Shown: positions 1 through 9,145, counted from the stretch's first letter. The stretch is 22,252 nucleotides of DNA from Planctomycetaceae bacterium (GCA_003509805.1 DOMV01000113.1:221-22472); one strand, 5' to 3'. The notes: generated by a model not told the origin, from the letters alone. Numbers and translations: made by a program.

Positions 1-99
1 CGATCGCTTGCCGATTTTTTATTGCCGATTCTCGTTTTGCTCCTGGCGGCCGAAATGTTCCTTGCCGGTCGTCTCCTGCCCCAGCGCTCCGCCGTTTGA
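1..99 (+). CDS. C-terminal fragment of a membrane protein
   Basis: Frame 1 is open from the first base to a TGA at 97-99 and gives the last 32 residues of a protein that starts outside the window. The visible part is one strongly hydrophobic stretch (LADFLLPILVLLLAAEMF) followed by a short tail ending in LLPQRSAV, which is what a C-terminal transmembrane anchor looks like. Planctomycete BatA-like or VWA-domain membrane proteins often end in this way, but nothing here proves that family. It points towards asnA, which ends 70 bases further on from the opposite strand. Without the rest of the gene no function can be assigned. Confidence 0.55.
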   Translation, partial: RSLADFLLPILVLLLAAEMFLAGRLLPQRSAV

Positions 100-168
100 C
101 CTATCGGGAAATCTCAAAGGTTTTCTGGATACTTGCACTCCACCGGCTTCGGTAGAAAACGTTTTGTT

Positions 169-1203
169 TTACAGCAGGACGACCCCTTTTTCCCCGCATT
201 CCCGCAGGGTCCGCTCCGGCCAGACGGAAGATTGCACTTCGCCGATATGGGCTTTTCGCAACAAAAACATGCACAACCGTGAAATCCCGATTCCGCCGCC
301 GATGGAAAGAGGTATCAGGCCGGCCAGAAGCCGACGGTGGAACTCCAATTCCCGAAGATGCGGGCAACCGCAAAGGTCCAGTTGACGGAGCAGGCCCCGG
401 CCGTCGACGCGGATCCCCATCGAGGACAATTCGAAACGCGAACGGAGGACGGGATTCCACAGGACGATGTCGCCGTTGAGACCGTGGAATCCGTTTCCCG
501 TCGGCGTGGACCAGTCGTCGCTGTCGGGGTCGCGATCGTCGTGTTTGCGACCGTCCCGGAGAATACCGCCGATGCCGATCAGGAAAAACGCCCCGAGCGT
601 TTTCGCCGCCTCGGTTTCACGTTGCGCCGGAGAATACTCCGGGTAACGTGCCGACAACTCTTCGGAATGAAGGAACGCGATTTCTTTCGGCAAAACGGGT
701 TCGAGCCGCGGGAATCGTCCGCAAACCGCCGTTTCCGCGTCGAGCACCGCCCCGTAAATTTTCCGGACGATCCGTTTGAGAAAACCGAGCGTTCGCTCTT
801 CCTCGGCGATCCGTCGTTCCCAGTCCCATTGATCGACGAAAACGGAATGGACGTTGTCGGCGGTCTCGTACGTGCGCACCGCGTTCATTTCGGCGTAAAT
901 CCCCTTGCCGACCGGGATGTCGTATCGGGCGAGTTCGCCCCTTTTCCATTTGGAAAGGGAATGGACGATCTCGACCCATCGATTATCCACGCACGGGATC
1001 GCAAAGGAAACGGGCCGGCGTTCACCGTGCAAATCGTCGTTCAGCCCGGCTTCCGGAAAAAGAAGCTGCCGGGCGGCAATCGGCGCGAGGTCGAGAGCCG
1101 CCGCCAGCTTTTCCCGGAATGTTTGCCTGAGGAACCAAACCGCCTCCTGCGTCTCCCAAGGCGTCAAAAGGGACCGGTAACCAGGGGGAATGATCGATGA
1201 CAT
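169..1203 (-). CDS. asnA: Aspartate-ammonia ligase (asparagine synthetase A)
   Basis: AsnA makes asparagine from aspartate, ammonia and ATP (giving AMP and PPi) in the cytoplasm. Its fold is related to class II aminoacyl-tRNA synthetases such as AspRS. The 344-residue protein is close to the usual length of about 330 and collinear with the family. It has the NDDLHG region near residue 55, YDIPVGKGIYAEMNAVR around 95, HSVFVDQWDWE around 120, GFHGLNGDIVLWNP around 240, and the C-terminal ATP-site block SIGGGIGISR followed by KAHIGEVQSSVWP. These blocks cover the active site and no obvious key residue is missing. The ATG at 1203 starts just ahead of the conserved N-terminal region; I see no strong Shine-Dalgarno. 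It is divergent from the AsmA-like gene, with repeat R1 copy A between them, and its stop abuts a short sequence resembling the R1 end. Confidence 0.95.
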   Translation of the reverse strand: MSSIIPPGYRSLLTPWETQEAVWFLRQTFREKLAAALDLAPIAARQLLFPEAGLNDDLHGERRPVSFAIPCVDNRWVEIVHSLSKWKRGELARYDIPVGKGIYAEMNAVRTYETADNVHSVFVDQWDWERRIAEEERTLGFLKRIVRKIYGAVLDAETAVCGRFPRLEPVLPKEIAFLHSEELSARYPEYSPAQRETEAAKTLGAFFLIGIGGILRDGRKHDDRDPDSDDWSTPTGNGFHGLNGDIVLWNPVLRSRFELSSMGIRVDGRGLLRQLDLCGCPHLRELEFHRRLLAGLIPLSIGGGIGISRLCMFLLRKAHIGEVQSSVWPERTLRECGEKGVVLL

Positions 1204-1236
1204 TTCAGCGGTTTTCAGGCTGCTCTACCGAAGGCT

Positions 1237-1357
1237 ATTGAAATTTCCCGAAGCCGACGATTCGGGAGCCTGCCCATCGGAAGCAACACTGCTCGGAGAG
1301 TAAACGGGCGGTTGAACGGGCTGTGTTTACCAACGACTCAACCGGCTTCGGTATAAA
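1237..1357 (+). repeat. Dispersed repeat R1, copy A (121 bp)
   Basis: These 121 bases match 9146-9266 in the same orientation with five substitutions and no gaps. The unit has inverted ends: CCGAAGCCG at 1248-1256 pairs with CGGCTTCGG at 1343-1351. An inner pair, GTAAAC and GTTTAC, can form a second stem. The 3' end (CGGCTTCGGTATAAA) runs into the start region of the AsmA-like gene. It could be a MITE- or REP-like element or a mobile promoter/leader. Confidence 0.9.
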
Positions 1358-1364
1358 AACCGTT

Positions 1365-4300
1365 TTGTTGCACTCGCTTTTGAAAACCATCCGGACCCTC
1401 CTGAAATGGACGTTGCTGATCATGGCCGTTCTCGCGGCCGTGTCGGTCGTCGTCGTCTCCAAACGGCTCAATACGGAAATTTCGCGGCACATTCGAAACG
1501 AATTGAAAGCGAATTGGCCGAATGCGCATATTGAGATTACCGGCACGCGGCTTGTCGATTCCAAGGGAATCGCCGTTTACGGCCTGGCCTTCTACGATCC
1601 CGACGACACGGTGGAACCGATCCTGGAAATCGAGGAGGTTTTCATCGATTGTCCCGTCGATTGGCGGCGTCTTCTTTCTCAAGACGTCGCCGTTCGGCAA
1701 ATAACCCTCCGGCGTCCGCAATTGCGCATCACGCGGACCGTCGACGGACACATTCGCGAAGCCACGGTACTTACCCCGCAGAAGAAAGGTGACAAGACGT
1801 TTCCGATCAACGTCGAGGACGGGGTCATTTCCTACCTCGATGAAAAATCCGGCAACGATCGCGCTCTTCGACTGGATTCGATCTTGCTGGAAATCCAATC
1901 CCCTCGAAATGATCATGCGGAAAATGCGAATGGCGACCACACGTCGCTTCGCCATGAAAAAGGGATTGCGGAAAAGACGACCGTCCCCCCCGAAACGGGC
2001 GGCGCGGACAACGATGGCTCGAACGGCTCGCTGGGGACGAAACGATCGGCAACCTCCGATGTGCATTCCTGGACGTTCCAAGGGACCGCGAAAGGCAGCT
2101 TTTTGCGGAATATCCGGATTCAAGGTCATTTCGACCCGGAAACACGGGACTGGGGGTTGACGGGCGACATCGGGCAGCTCGAATGGTTTTCGGAATTGCC
2201 CGCTTATTTGCCCCTCGGAAAGAAAGATCCCAACAATGCGGAAATGTTTCGCATTCTCGACTCCTTCGCCGGTCGGGCGGATATCCGTTTCGCCGTACTC
2301 GGCGACCCGCAAGCCCGGTGGGGAGTGCGATTCAATATCGACGGTACGCTTTCGCACGGCCTTGTCGCGATTTCCCGATTGAAGAAGGTGTTTACGGAAT
2401 TGACCGGATCGTTTCGAATAACGGAACATTCGATCGAGCTGACGGACCTGACCGCCTCGAACGGCGCGGCGCGCATGGGAGTCAATTATCGCCAGGAAGG
2501 ACTCTTTCCGATCGAGAAAGGAATGATTCGATCGTCGATCCGGGAACTCGATATCGACAACGGCCTGATCGATCATATCCGTCCTTTTGTTTCGAAAAAC
2601 CTTTCGGACCTGGTGGGGCGATTCGAGATCGAGGGAAAAGCGGATATCGATTCGACGCTTTATTGGGACGGCTCGAAATGGCGGGCGATCAGTATCGACC
2701 TGGCGGGAAGAAAAGCGTCGTTCAATTATCTCGACTATCCCTACCCGGTCGGGAACCTGGCCGGAACGATCGCCTACCGCGACCATCCGTCGGAAACGTC
2801 CCGGTTTTCATTTCATTTCGAAACCCCGGCCGAGGAAGCCTCGCAGATCGTCATCGACGGCGATTACCACGACCTTTTGAGCGATCCGCAGGGTAAGTTG
2901 ACGGCCAAGGGAACGGGTATCCCGATCAATTCGAAGCTGATGAGGATGTTCCCCGAAAAACACCGGCAAGTGGTCGCTTCGCTTCATCCGACGGGAACGA
3001 TCCATGCCGTTCTCGAAATCGTCGCTCCGCCCGGCGACGCCCCGGTCGAAAAACGCTTGAATGTGACCCTCGTCGATTGCGAAATCCTGTACGACAAATT
3101 CAAGTACCCGATGAGGGCGATCCGCGGCTCGATCGAAATGGAGAACGACGCCTGGGAGTTCAAGGACATCAGCGGCCAAAACGAATCCGCCCGCATCACC
3201 TGCAAAGGCCACTTGATTCCGCAATCGATGGATTTTCAAAATCCCGCTCCGCCGCCGCGGGATTCGGTTCGCCGCGAATCGCTCCCGCAATCCTTCATCG
3301 TGCGGACGGCGTTCGGAAATCCGCCGCCCGGGGACGTTTCCGGCGTTCCCTCTCAGGAAAAGAAATCGGGAAATTATCAATTCATGCTTTGGTTGAACGC
3401 CGCCGGTTTGCCGATCGACGGGGCCATCCAGACGGCGATTCCCAACCCGAACCATCGTGAATTGCTGCACAACCTGGGGGCCAAAGGAAAAGTCGATCTC
3501 AAAGCGACCGTCCAGTATTTTCCCGCGTTCAACCGGCTCATGCTCTCTTTCGACGCCGATCCCTGCCCGGGACTTTCGATCTGCCCGGCCAATTTTCCGT
3601 ACACGATCAACGATGTGCGCGGGACCATTTCCTATGACGACAACGGGACGGTTCGCGTCGACAATTTTTCGGGTAAAAACAAGGACGCGACGTTTTCCTC
3701 GTCGCTCCTGTGCAACTTCGCGCCCGACGGCAGTTGGTCCCTACAGCTCCATTCGCTTCGAATCGAACAGTTGCCCCCGAACCGTGAATTGCAAAACGCG
3801 TTGCCGCCGAACCTTCAAACGATTTTCGAACAGATTCAACTCAAGGGCACGGTCAATCTCGACGGTTTCGTCGCCTTTTCGAAGCCGGCGCACCCGGATG
3901 CCTCGATGCGAACGACTTGGGGACTTGGAATCGTTCTCAGCCGGAACGGCGCGAACCTGGGACAACCCGTCGGTAATATTTTCGGGAAACTTTATCTTTC
4001 CGGCAGGAACGAGGCGAACGACCTGAAGGTAAGCGGCCGGCTCGACTTGAATACGGCGACGGTGCGCGAATTCATGTTGACTGATATCACGGGCCTGTTC
4101 GGATACGACAGTTGGACCAATACGATTTATCTCGGAAAATCCATGGAAGGCGTTCCCGTGTATCTGCCGGGAATCCCCGGGGAAACGTCTCCCGTTTCCC
4201 ATGTCCCCCGGATTTACCGCGGACAAATCGCGGAAAGTCAAACCTACATCGAGCCCGGCACGTTCGGGGCGGAAATGCGGGTCCCGCAAGCGCCCGCCCC

Positions 4301-5393
4301 CGTCCCGGTTCCGTCTTTGACGAATCAGCCGCCTTTTCCCCCGGTGGTTCCGCGACAACCCGTTCAACCCCTGATACCACCTCAGACACAACCTCAGACG
4401 CATCCTACGTCGTCGTTCATGCAACCGATCTCCCCGCCGCTCTCGGGATCGCTGGGACTTCCGACACGGGAACGAACTGGACGACCCGGATCGGACCCGT
4501 TCGGCAACACCGCATTCGGCAACACTGCGTTCGGCAACACGGTTTCGTTCTCCCCAATGGTTCCCTTGGGAACGGCTGCCCCGACCTTGCCGGGTTTTCA
4601 ATCCTTCGCACCGCCGGTTGTGCCTTCGATGCCGACGGTCGCTTCCAAGGATTGGCCGATCATGGCGAAAATCTTCGACGGCGGTCTTGCGATCAGGGGA
4701 GAAGTGCGCGTCGGTCGAACGTTTTCGTACAATATCGCCCTGGGGGTCGACGCGATCGAACTCGGCAAACTGGCGGCCGAGTTTGAACCGGGTGTTCGAA
4801 ACGTGTCCGGGAAAATTCACTGCCGGGCCACGATTCGCGGGGAAGGGAACAAACTGGAAACGCTCGACGGCCGGGGGGAAGTCATCCTGCTCGACGCCTA
4901 CTTGTACGAACTGCCGATGATGATGAAAGTATTGCAGGTCGTAAGCGTCGGGGAAGTGGACAAAAGCGCCTTCAGCAAGGCCGACGTCGTTTTCCGCCTG
5001 CAAGGAAAACGGGTTATCCTGGACCAGGTCGATTTTGAAGGAACGACGTTGAGCCTGACGGGAACGAAAGGGGAAATGTCGCTGGATACGCGGTCGGTGA
5101 AACTCATGCTCGGCGCCCGGCTCGGCAACCGGCGTACTCAGATTCCGCTTTTGAGCGACGTGATCGGCGGGGTCGGCGACCAAGTGATGTGCCTGCAAAT
5201 CGAAGGCCCTCTTTCCGGGCCGCCGACGATCACCCGCGTCCTGGCGCCGACGCTTCGCCAGGCCATCCGAAACGCCCAGGAGGAAAACGCTTTCGACGAT
5301 GAATCGGAACAGGTTCCCACGCCCCGGACGACGCCCCTGCCGCCCGCCCCGGCGCCGAAAACCAATCTCGACCGGTTGAAGTTCTGGGAATGA
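1365..5393 (+). CDS. Large AsmA-like envelope protein
   Basis: This protein of about 1340 residues has one N-terminal membrane helix (TLLIMAVLAAVSVVVVSKRL) followed by a very long, beta-rich extracytoplasmic body. AsmA/TamB-family proteins are inner-membrane anchored and implicated in outer-membrane homeostasis or lipid transport. The C-terminal part, from about residue 1120, has the AsmA-like pattern: a FEG-T-LSLTG segment, MSLDTRSVKLMLGARLG, and LQIEGPLSGPPTITRVLAP. Between roughly residues 975 and 1100 (numbered from the GTG at 1323) there is a Pro/Gln-rich insert with three FGNTA/FGNTV repeats. The frame is open back to GTG 1323, but that codon lies inside repeat R1, so a TTG at 1365, 1368 or 1380 is more credible; an ATG at 1422 would cut into the helix. 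No good Shine-Dalgarno decides it. It converges on fxsA. The family call is good; the substrate is unknown. Confidence 0.8.
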   Translation: MLHSLLKTIRTLLKWTLLIMAVLAAVSVVVVSKRLNTEISRHIRNELKANWPNAHIEITGTRLVDSKGIAVYGLAFYDPDDTVEPILEIEEVFIDCPVDWRRLLSQDVAVRQITLRRPQLRITRTVDGHIREATVLTPQKKGDKTFPINVEDGVISYLDEKSGNDRALRLDSILLEIQSPRNDHAENANGDHTSLRHEKGIAEKTTVPPETGGADNDGSNGSLGTKRSATSDVHSWTFQGTAKGSFLRNIRIQGHFDPETRDWGLTGDIGQLEWFSELPAYLPLGKKDPNNAEMFRILDSFAGRADIRFAVLGDPQARWGVRFNIDGTLSHGLVAISRLKKVFTELTGSFRITEHSIELTDLTASNGAARMGVNYRQEGLFPIEKGMIRSSIRELDIDNGLIDHIRPFVSKNLSDLVGRFEIEGKADIDSTLYWDGSKWRAISIDLAGRKASFNYLDYPYPVGNLAGTIAYRDHPSETSRFSFHFETPAEEASQIVIDGDYHDLLSDPQGKLTAKGTGIPINSKLMRMFPEKHRQVVASLHPTGTIHAVLEIVAPPGDAPVEKRLNVTLVDCEILYDKFKYPMRAIRGSIEMENDAWEFKDISGQNESARITCKGHLIPQSMDFQNPAPPPRDSVRRESLPQSFIVRTAFGNPPPGDVSGVPSQEKKSGNYQFMLWLNAAGLPIDGAIQTAIPNPNHRELLHNLGAKGKVDLKATVQYFPAFNRLMLSFDADPCPGLSICPANFPYTINDVRGTISYDDNGTVRVDNFSGKNKDATFSSSLLCNFAPDGSWSLQLHSLRIEQLPPNRELQNALPPNLQTIFEQIQLKGTVNLDGFVAFSKPAHPDASMRTTWGLGIVLSRNGANLGQPVGNIFGKLYLSGRNEANDLKVSGRLDLNTATVREFMLTDITGLFGYDSWTNTIYLGKSMEGVPVYLPGIPGETSPVSHVPRIYRGQIAESQTYIEPGTFGAEMRVPQAPAPVPVPSLTNQPPFPPVVPRQPVQPLIPPQTQPQTHPTSSFMQPISPPLSGSLGLPTRERTGRPGSDPFGNTAFGNTAFGNTVSFSPMVPLGTAAPTLPGFQSFAPPVVPSMPTVASKDWPIMAKIFDGGLAIRGEVRVGRTFSYNIALGVDAIELGKLAAEFEPGVRNVSGKIHCRATIRGEGNKLETLDGRGEVILLDAYLYELPMMMKVLQVVSVGEVDKSAFSKADVVFRLQGKRVILDQVDFEGTTLSLTGTKGEMSLDTRSVKLMLGARLGNRRTQIPLLSDVIGGVGDQVMCLQIEGPLSGPPTITRVLAPTLRQAIRNAQEENAFDDESEQVPTPRTTPLPPAPAPKTNLDRLKFWE

Positions 5394-5453
5394 TTCCGGT
5401 ACGGGAAGACGTCTACCCCGACGACTCACCGGAAAACGATGCCGAACGCCCCG

Positions 5454-5924
5454 TCATACGTCGATGATGTCATCCTTCGCCCGATACGATTTCGAATCGC
5501 GTACCGTGTCGGCGACATTGCTCGTTTCCATGCCGTTCCCCGGATTTTCCGCCTGGCGTCGAAGCCGGTACGTTTGAAAACGGACAAACGCATACCGGAT
5601 CACCAGGGAACGAACGAACGGAATCAACAACAACAGGCCGAGCAGGTCGGTCAGCAGGCCCGGGAGGATCAACAGCAAACCGGCGAACAAGACAAGCAAA
5701 CCGTGCATAATCGCATCGGTCGGCTGCTCTCCGCCGTCCAATCGACGGTTCATCTCGACCCAGCAACGCATCCCTTGGCGCCGCGCCAAGGCTGCCCCGA
5801 GAAAGGCGGTCCCGAGAATCCAGGCCGCCAGGCCGGGCAATCCGATTTTCGCACTCAGCCAATAAAGGCCGATTCCCTCGACGATCGGGAGCGTGACGAT
5901 GATGACGAAAATATAAAACAACAC
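5454..5924 (-). CDS. fxsA: FxsA-family membrane protein
   Basis: This 156-residue protein has the FxsA layout. A first helix ends in the family-typical GIGLYWLSAKIG stretch, a second is rich in Gly and Ala (GLAAWILGTAFLGAALARRQG), a loop carries an amphipathic segment (MNRRLDGGEQPTDAIMHG), and a long hydrophobic pair follows (LLVLFAGLLLILPGLLTDLLGLLLLIPFVR). The C-terminal tail is charged and disordered, as is usual. E. coli FxsA is a cytoplasmic-membrane protein whose overproduction relieves T7 exclusion by F plasmids; its cellular role is unclear. The ATG at 5924 begins directly before the first helix. It lies about 100 bases downstream of the transglutaminase gene on the same strand, with a possible terminator between them. 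Confidence 0.9.
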   Translation of the reverse strand: MLFYIFVIIVTLPIVEGIGLYWLSAKIGLPGLAAWILGTAFLGAALARRQGMRCWVEMNRRLDGGEQPTDAIMHGLLVLFAGLLLILPGLLTDLLGLLLLIPFVRSLVIRYAFVRFQTYRLRRQAENPGNGMETSNVADTVRDSKSYRAKDDIIDV

Positions 5925-5973
5925 GGGATGACCGCCTTATTCAATCGCTTACGGATAGGACCGATCTTCGAAT

Positions 5974-6006
5974 AAAAAAAACACGCCGCCCGTTGACGCG
6001 CCGGCG
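5974..6006 (-). terminator. Possible Rho-independent terminator after the transglutaminase gene
   Basis: Read on the minus strand, a 5-bp GC stem (CGCCG at 6006-6002 with CGGCG at 5988-5984) and a 13-base loop are followed within three bases by a run of eight Ts. It lies 15 bases past the transglutaminase stop. The stem is short, so read-through into fxsA is possible. Confidence 0.45.
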
Positions 6007-6020
6007 ACCGCGCCGCTTGT

Positions 6021-9000
6021 CTACACGCTGTGTTTGTCCTTCGTTTTCAACATTTCCGCAAGTCGTTCAAGGGTTGTTTCAATTTCGGCGACTTCGCCGT
6101 CGTCAAGCTGCCGCCGACCGAAACGAACCCGGTAAAACGCCTCCGCGACCGTTTCCAACGGCACGGGTTGCGGCAAACGGAGGGCGCATTCGCGAAGGAA
6201 TACCGCCTGGGTCTGCGATTCCGCCCGGTGCATGTCGAATTTCGCGAGTATCTTTTCCAGCCGCCGATAAAATTGGACGGTCGCGCGACGGTCCGAGACG
6301 ACGTTTCGAATTCCCGAAAACAGGCGATTCCGAAAGACGCGGTAAACAAGGCGAAGGAGACCCAGGAGCACGATTCCGAGCAGGATCGGCGGTCCCAACA
6401 AGAGGAGCGTTGCGCCGATTTTCCATTGCCCATGCCGTAATTCCTGGAAAAAACGCTTGTACGCGTCCCACATTTCCGGAAGAAGTCTTTTCCAATAATC
6501 GATACGGAAAACATGTTTGGCAAACCAGCCGAAAGCGGCCGAAAGCGGTCGATAAATAAACGTTGCCTGCTTTCCGGGGCTCATGTTCAAGACGTACTCG
6601 TTCCATGAACTCCGGATGAATTGAGGAAGATGCCGGAAGTGAAATCGCATGTGTTGTGATTCCATGTCCGGGGAATCGGGTGTCGGATCAAGACGCAACC
6701 AGCCACCGCGGTCCCACCACGATGCAACGCGGGACGGGATCGACGGCGTATCTTCCCGTTTCCTCGGCGTTTCCCGTGCCGTTTCCCGCGCCGGACGAGC
6801 AGGATCGAGCAGACGGCGCATCGTTTCGAGAACAAAAATGGTATCGGGGTCGTCGGCGTCGACTTCCTTTTGGGCGATTTGCCACGACACCCGCCATTTC
6901 TCCGGAGGATTTCCGGGAATCGCCCTTTCATCGTGAAACGGGTCGTCGTCTTCAAGTGTCCATGCCGCCTCTTCCCAGTGTGCTTCTCCGCGTTTTTCCG
7001 GCTGCCAATTTCCCGTTTCCGGCCTTCCGGCAAGCGAATCGGGCGGAATATACGCTTCGACCCAACTGTGGGCGTCGGATTGACGTACGAAATACGTTCC
7101 GTTTTCTCCTTTGGAACAAACGATCTTAAAACCGACGACGATCCGGCTGCCGATCCCGACGCTGCGGAGCATCAAGGCGAGCGCGGAAGCGAAGTATTCG
7201 CAATGCCCTTCCGGATTGTTCCGGATGAAATCCTCGATCGGATCAAGACCGCTTTGTCGAATCACTCCGCCGAGCCGATACCGAAACGTACCCGAAGCGG
7301 CCAACTTCGACTCCAGAAAACGGGCACGCCCGATAACATCGTTTTTCGGCAGATGACTCTCGGCATCCCATCGGGTGGCCAAAGCCGTCAATGTCGGCAA
7401 CGACGTCGAAACGTCCCCGGGAAGCTGCGTCAACGACGGCATGGAAAAAGGTTCCTGATTCGGTGTCAACGGAAGTTGGACGCCGTTTCCAAAGCTCGTC
7501 GTGCAAACGGCGAAATGAACGGGTTCCCGGTTCGGCGAACGCCGGACCAATCGCTGACTTTGAAAAAGGCCCCGCTCCCAGTAGATTTCTCTGGGCAATT
7601 TCATCGGCGACTGCCAAAACGGCCAAGGCGTAAAAAGAACGTCGGTATTGAGCGGTTGAACCTTCATGACAAGCGTAACGGGATCGCACCCGGGCACATA
7701 CCGTATCTCATCGATCCATTGCCGATTCAAAGTCGTTCCCGGTTGCATCCAGGGAGACGTGTCGATCGTTCGCCTCGCGCCCCGGCCGAATGAACCCCGG
7801 GTTTCCTGCCCCGTTCTCCGATTCCATTCGGCCGGCCGCGAATCGAAAGGAAGACGCTCCTCCGCAAAGCGATAGTTCCAAATGCCGTTTCCGTAATGAT
7901 TTAGCACGACGCCGCGAAAATAGGCCGTGTTGTCCTCGATCTGCTCATAGGGGTGAAATTCCGATTTGTTACGTGGTACTCCCTTCACGAAGGAAACGCT
8001 CATGATTTCCTCGTGTCGTTGTAAAACGGTTCCGAGAGAACCCAAGCGGACATTTTCCGTGAAACCGACCCCGCCGACGGTTGATGTCCCTCCCGTCCAG
8101 CGATCGTAGGTGAATTGAATGCCGAACAAGTCGATTCCGTTAAAACGCGGAAAAAGCAGGAATACGATGACGGCAAACACGAGGGAAAAAAAAGTCCATT
8201 TCGCCAGGCGGGCATACAGGGCCCATTGCCCCCTAAGCATCCCGTTTCGTTGCGTCCCTCCGGAAAAACGTGGGAGTTCCGTCAACAGAGACCAGCGTCC
8301 GGTCGGGGCCGGCAAAGCAGGCGTCGCGCGGAATGTGGGAAAAACAAAGCGGTTCCGTGTCGCGACGGGACTGAAAGTACGATCGCATTCTTCTTCGGTT
8401 TGTTGATCCTCCCGGGGTTCGACGAGGTCATCCTCCCAAAAGGAGTCGACGTCCCAATGGCGCCGTTTGCCGTTTCCACCGGCCGGCTCCTTGACTCCTT
8501 CTTTTCGATCGTTGAACGAGAGAAAAAACGCGATCGGGCCGGTCAGGAGCGTTGCCAGGACGATTTTCAAGAGGCGTCGTCTGTCTTGTTCTCCGATCAA
8601 CAATTTCGTCTCCATCCGGATTTGTCGACTTTGACGAAAAGTATGACGCTGGAAATAGAGATTTTCGCGATAAAGAAAGATCAGGCAGAAAGCGCAAAGT
8701 GATGCGAATACATAAAGTATCAGGAGGACCGCGTAAGAGGAATGCTGCGGAAAGACGGAGGCGACAACGACTTGCAGGAACGAAAGAATCAGGATATGCC
8801 AACAGTTTCGCGGCGTTTTTTCCTTGAAAAAAAGCACGATTTGGACAAAAATGACGACGCGCGCAATCGATAAGGCAAGCCCTTCACCGCGATACTGGAT
8901 GATATTCCCGAAAGTAAAAAAAACGACCAGCAACAGGATCGCATTGCTTGTCCAGTTACCCAACCGTAACAAGGGACGCAAATCGCTCAGGTTGAACCCG

Positions 9001-9122
9001 GCGATCCCTGCCAAAAGGACCAGACATGGCAACCAATACTCGTTTCCTCCGATCGCCAGGATGAATGACGATAAGCAGGCGACAAAATACAAATTGGCGG
9101 CAATTCCGTATTGTAAACGCAT
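6021..9122 (-). CDS. TgpA-like membrane transglutaminase (DUF3488 - transglutaminase core - DUF4129)
   Basis: The protein has 1033 residues. The N-terminal third is a DUF3488-type membrane region with several helices in the first 150 residues and further ones near 190-205 and 310-335. An extracytoplasmic papain-like transglutaminase core follows: Cys641 in GHCEYFASALALMLRSVGI, His685 in SDAHSWVEAY, and Asp812 in GGWLRLDPTPD form the expected triad. A last helix (about 905-930, LLLLGPPILLGIVLLGLLRLVYRVF) leads to a cytoplasmic DUF4129-like tail (about 950-1020). TgpA of Pseudomonas is an essential inner-membrane protein with transglutaminase activity. Unusually, about 125 residues separate the catalytic His and Asp, against roughly 15-25 in TgpA-type sequences. 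The N-terminal cytoplasmic loops also carry long charged inserts. The ATG at 9122 precedes the first helix. Repeat R1 copy B lies just upstream. Confidence 0.92.
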   Translation of the reverse strand: MRLQYGIAANLYFVACLSSFILAIGGNEYWLPCLVLLAGIAGFNLSDLRPLLRLGNWTSNAILLLVVFFTFGNIIQYRGEGLALSIARVVIFVQIVLFFKEKTPRNCWHILILSFLQVVVASVFPQHSSYAVLLILYVFASLCAFCLIFLYRENLYFQRHTFRQSRQIRMETKLLIGEQDRRRLLKIVLATLLTGPIAFFLSFNDRKEGVKEPAGGNGKRRHWDVDSFWEDDLVEPREDQQTEEECDRTFSPVATRNRFVFPTFRATPALPAPTGRWSLLTELPRFSGGTQRNGMLRGQWALYARLAKWTFFSLVFAVIVFLLFPRFNGIDLFGIQFTYDRWTGGTSTVGGVGFTENVRLGSLGTVLQRHEEIMSVSFVKGVPRNKSEFHPYEQIEDNTAYFRGVVLNHYGNGIWNYRFAEERLPFDSRPAEWNRRTGQETRGSFGRGARRTIDTSPWMQPGTTLNRQWIDEIRYVPGCDPVTLVMKVQPLNTDVLFTPWPFWQSPMKLPREIYWERGLFQSQRLVRRSPNREPVHFAVCTTSFGNGVQLPLTPNQEPFSMPSLTQLPGDVSTSLPTLTALATRWDAESHLPKNDVIGRARFLESKLAASGTFRYRLGGVIRQSGLDPIEDFIRNNPEGHCEYFASALALMLRSVGIGSRIVVGFKIVCSKGENGTYFVRQSDAHSWVEAYIPPDSLAGRPETGNWQPEKRGEAHWEEAAWTLEDDDPFHDERAIPGNPPEKWRVSWQIAQKEVDADDPDTIFVLETMRRLLDPARPARETARETPRKREDTPSIPSRVASWWDRGGWLRLDPTPDSPDMESQHMRFHFRHLPQFIRSSWNEYVLNMSPGKQATFIYRPLSAAFGWFAKHVFRIDYWKRLLPEMWDAYKRFFQELRHGQWKIGATLLLLGPPILLGIVLLGLLRLVYRVFRNRLFSGIRNVVSDRRATVQFYRRLEKILAKFDMHRAESQTQAVFLRECALRLPQPVPLETVAEAFYRVRFGRRQLDDGEVAEIETTLERLAEMLKTKDKHSV

Positions 9123-9145
9123 CGGTCACGGGTATACTGCAAACC

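Noticed and set aside
337..1200. Plus-strand ORF of 287 codons opposite asnA
   Set aside because: asnA on the minus strand is certain from its motifs; this is its antisense shadow.
4500..4547. Short 15-bp tandem repeats that might suggest a CRISPR-like or VNTR array
   Set aside because: They are in-frame coding repeats (FGNTA) in the AsmA-like gene; there are no spacers, and no CRISPR array was seen elsewhere.
3741..5429. Long minus-strand ORF (562 codons) opposite the AsmA-like gene, and a similar one of 482 codons at 1338-2786
   Set aside because: Both are rich in Arg, Pro and Gly with no domain-like pattern. They are antisense shadows caused by the codon bias of the plus-strand gene, whose translation is clearly a protein.
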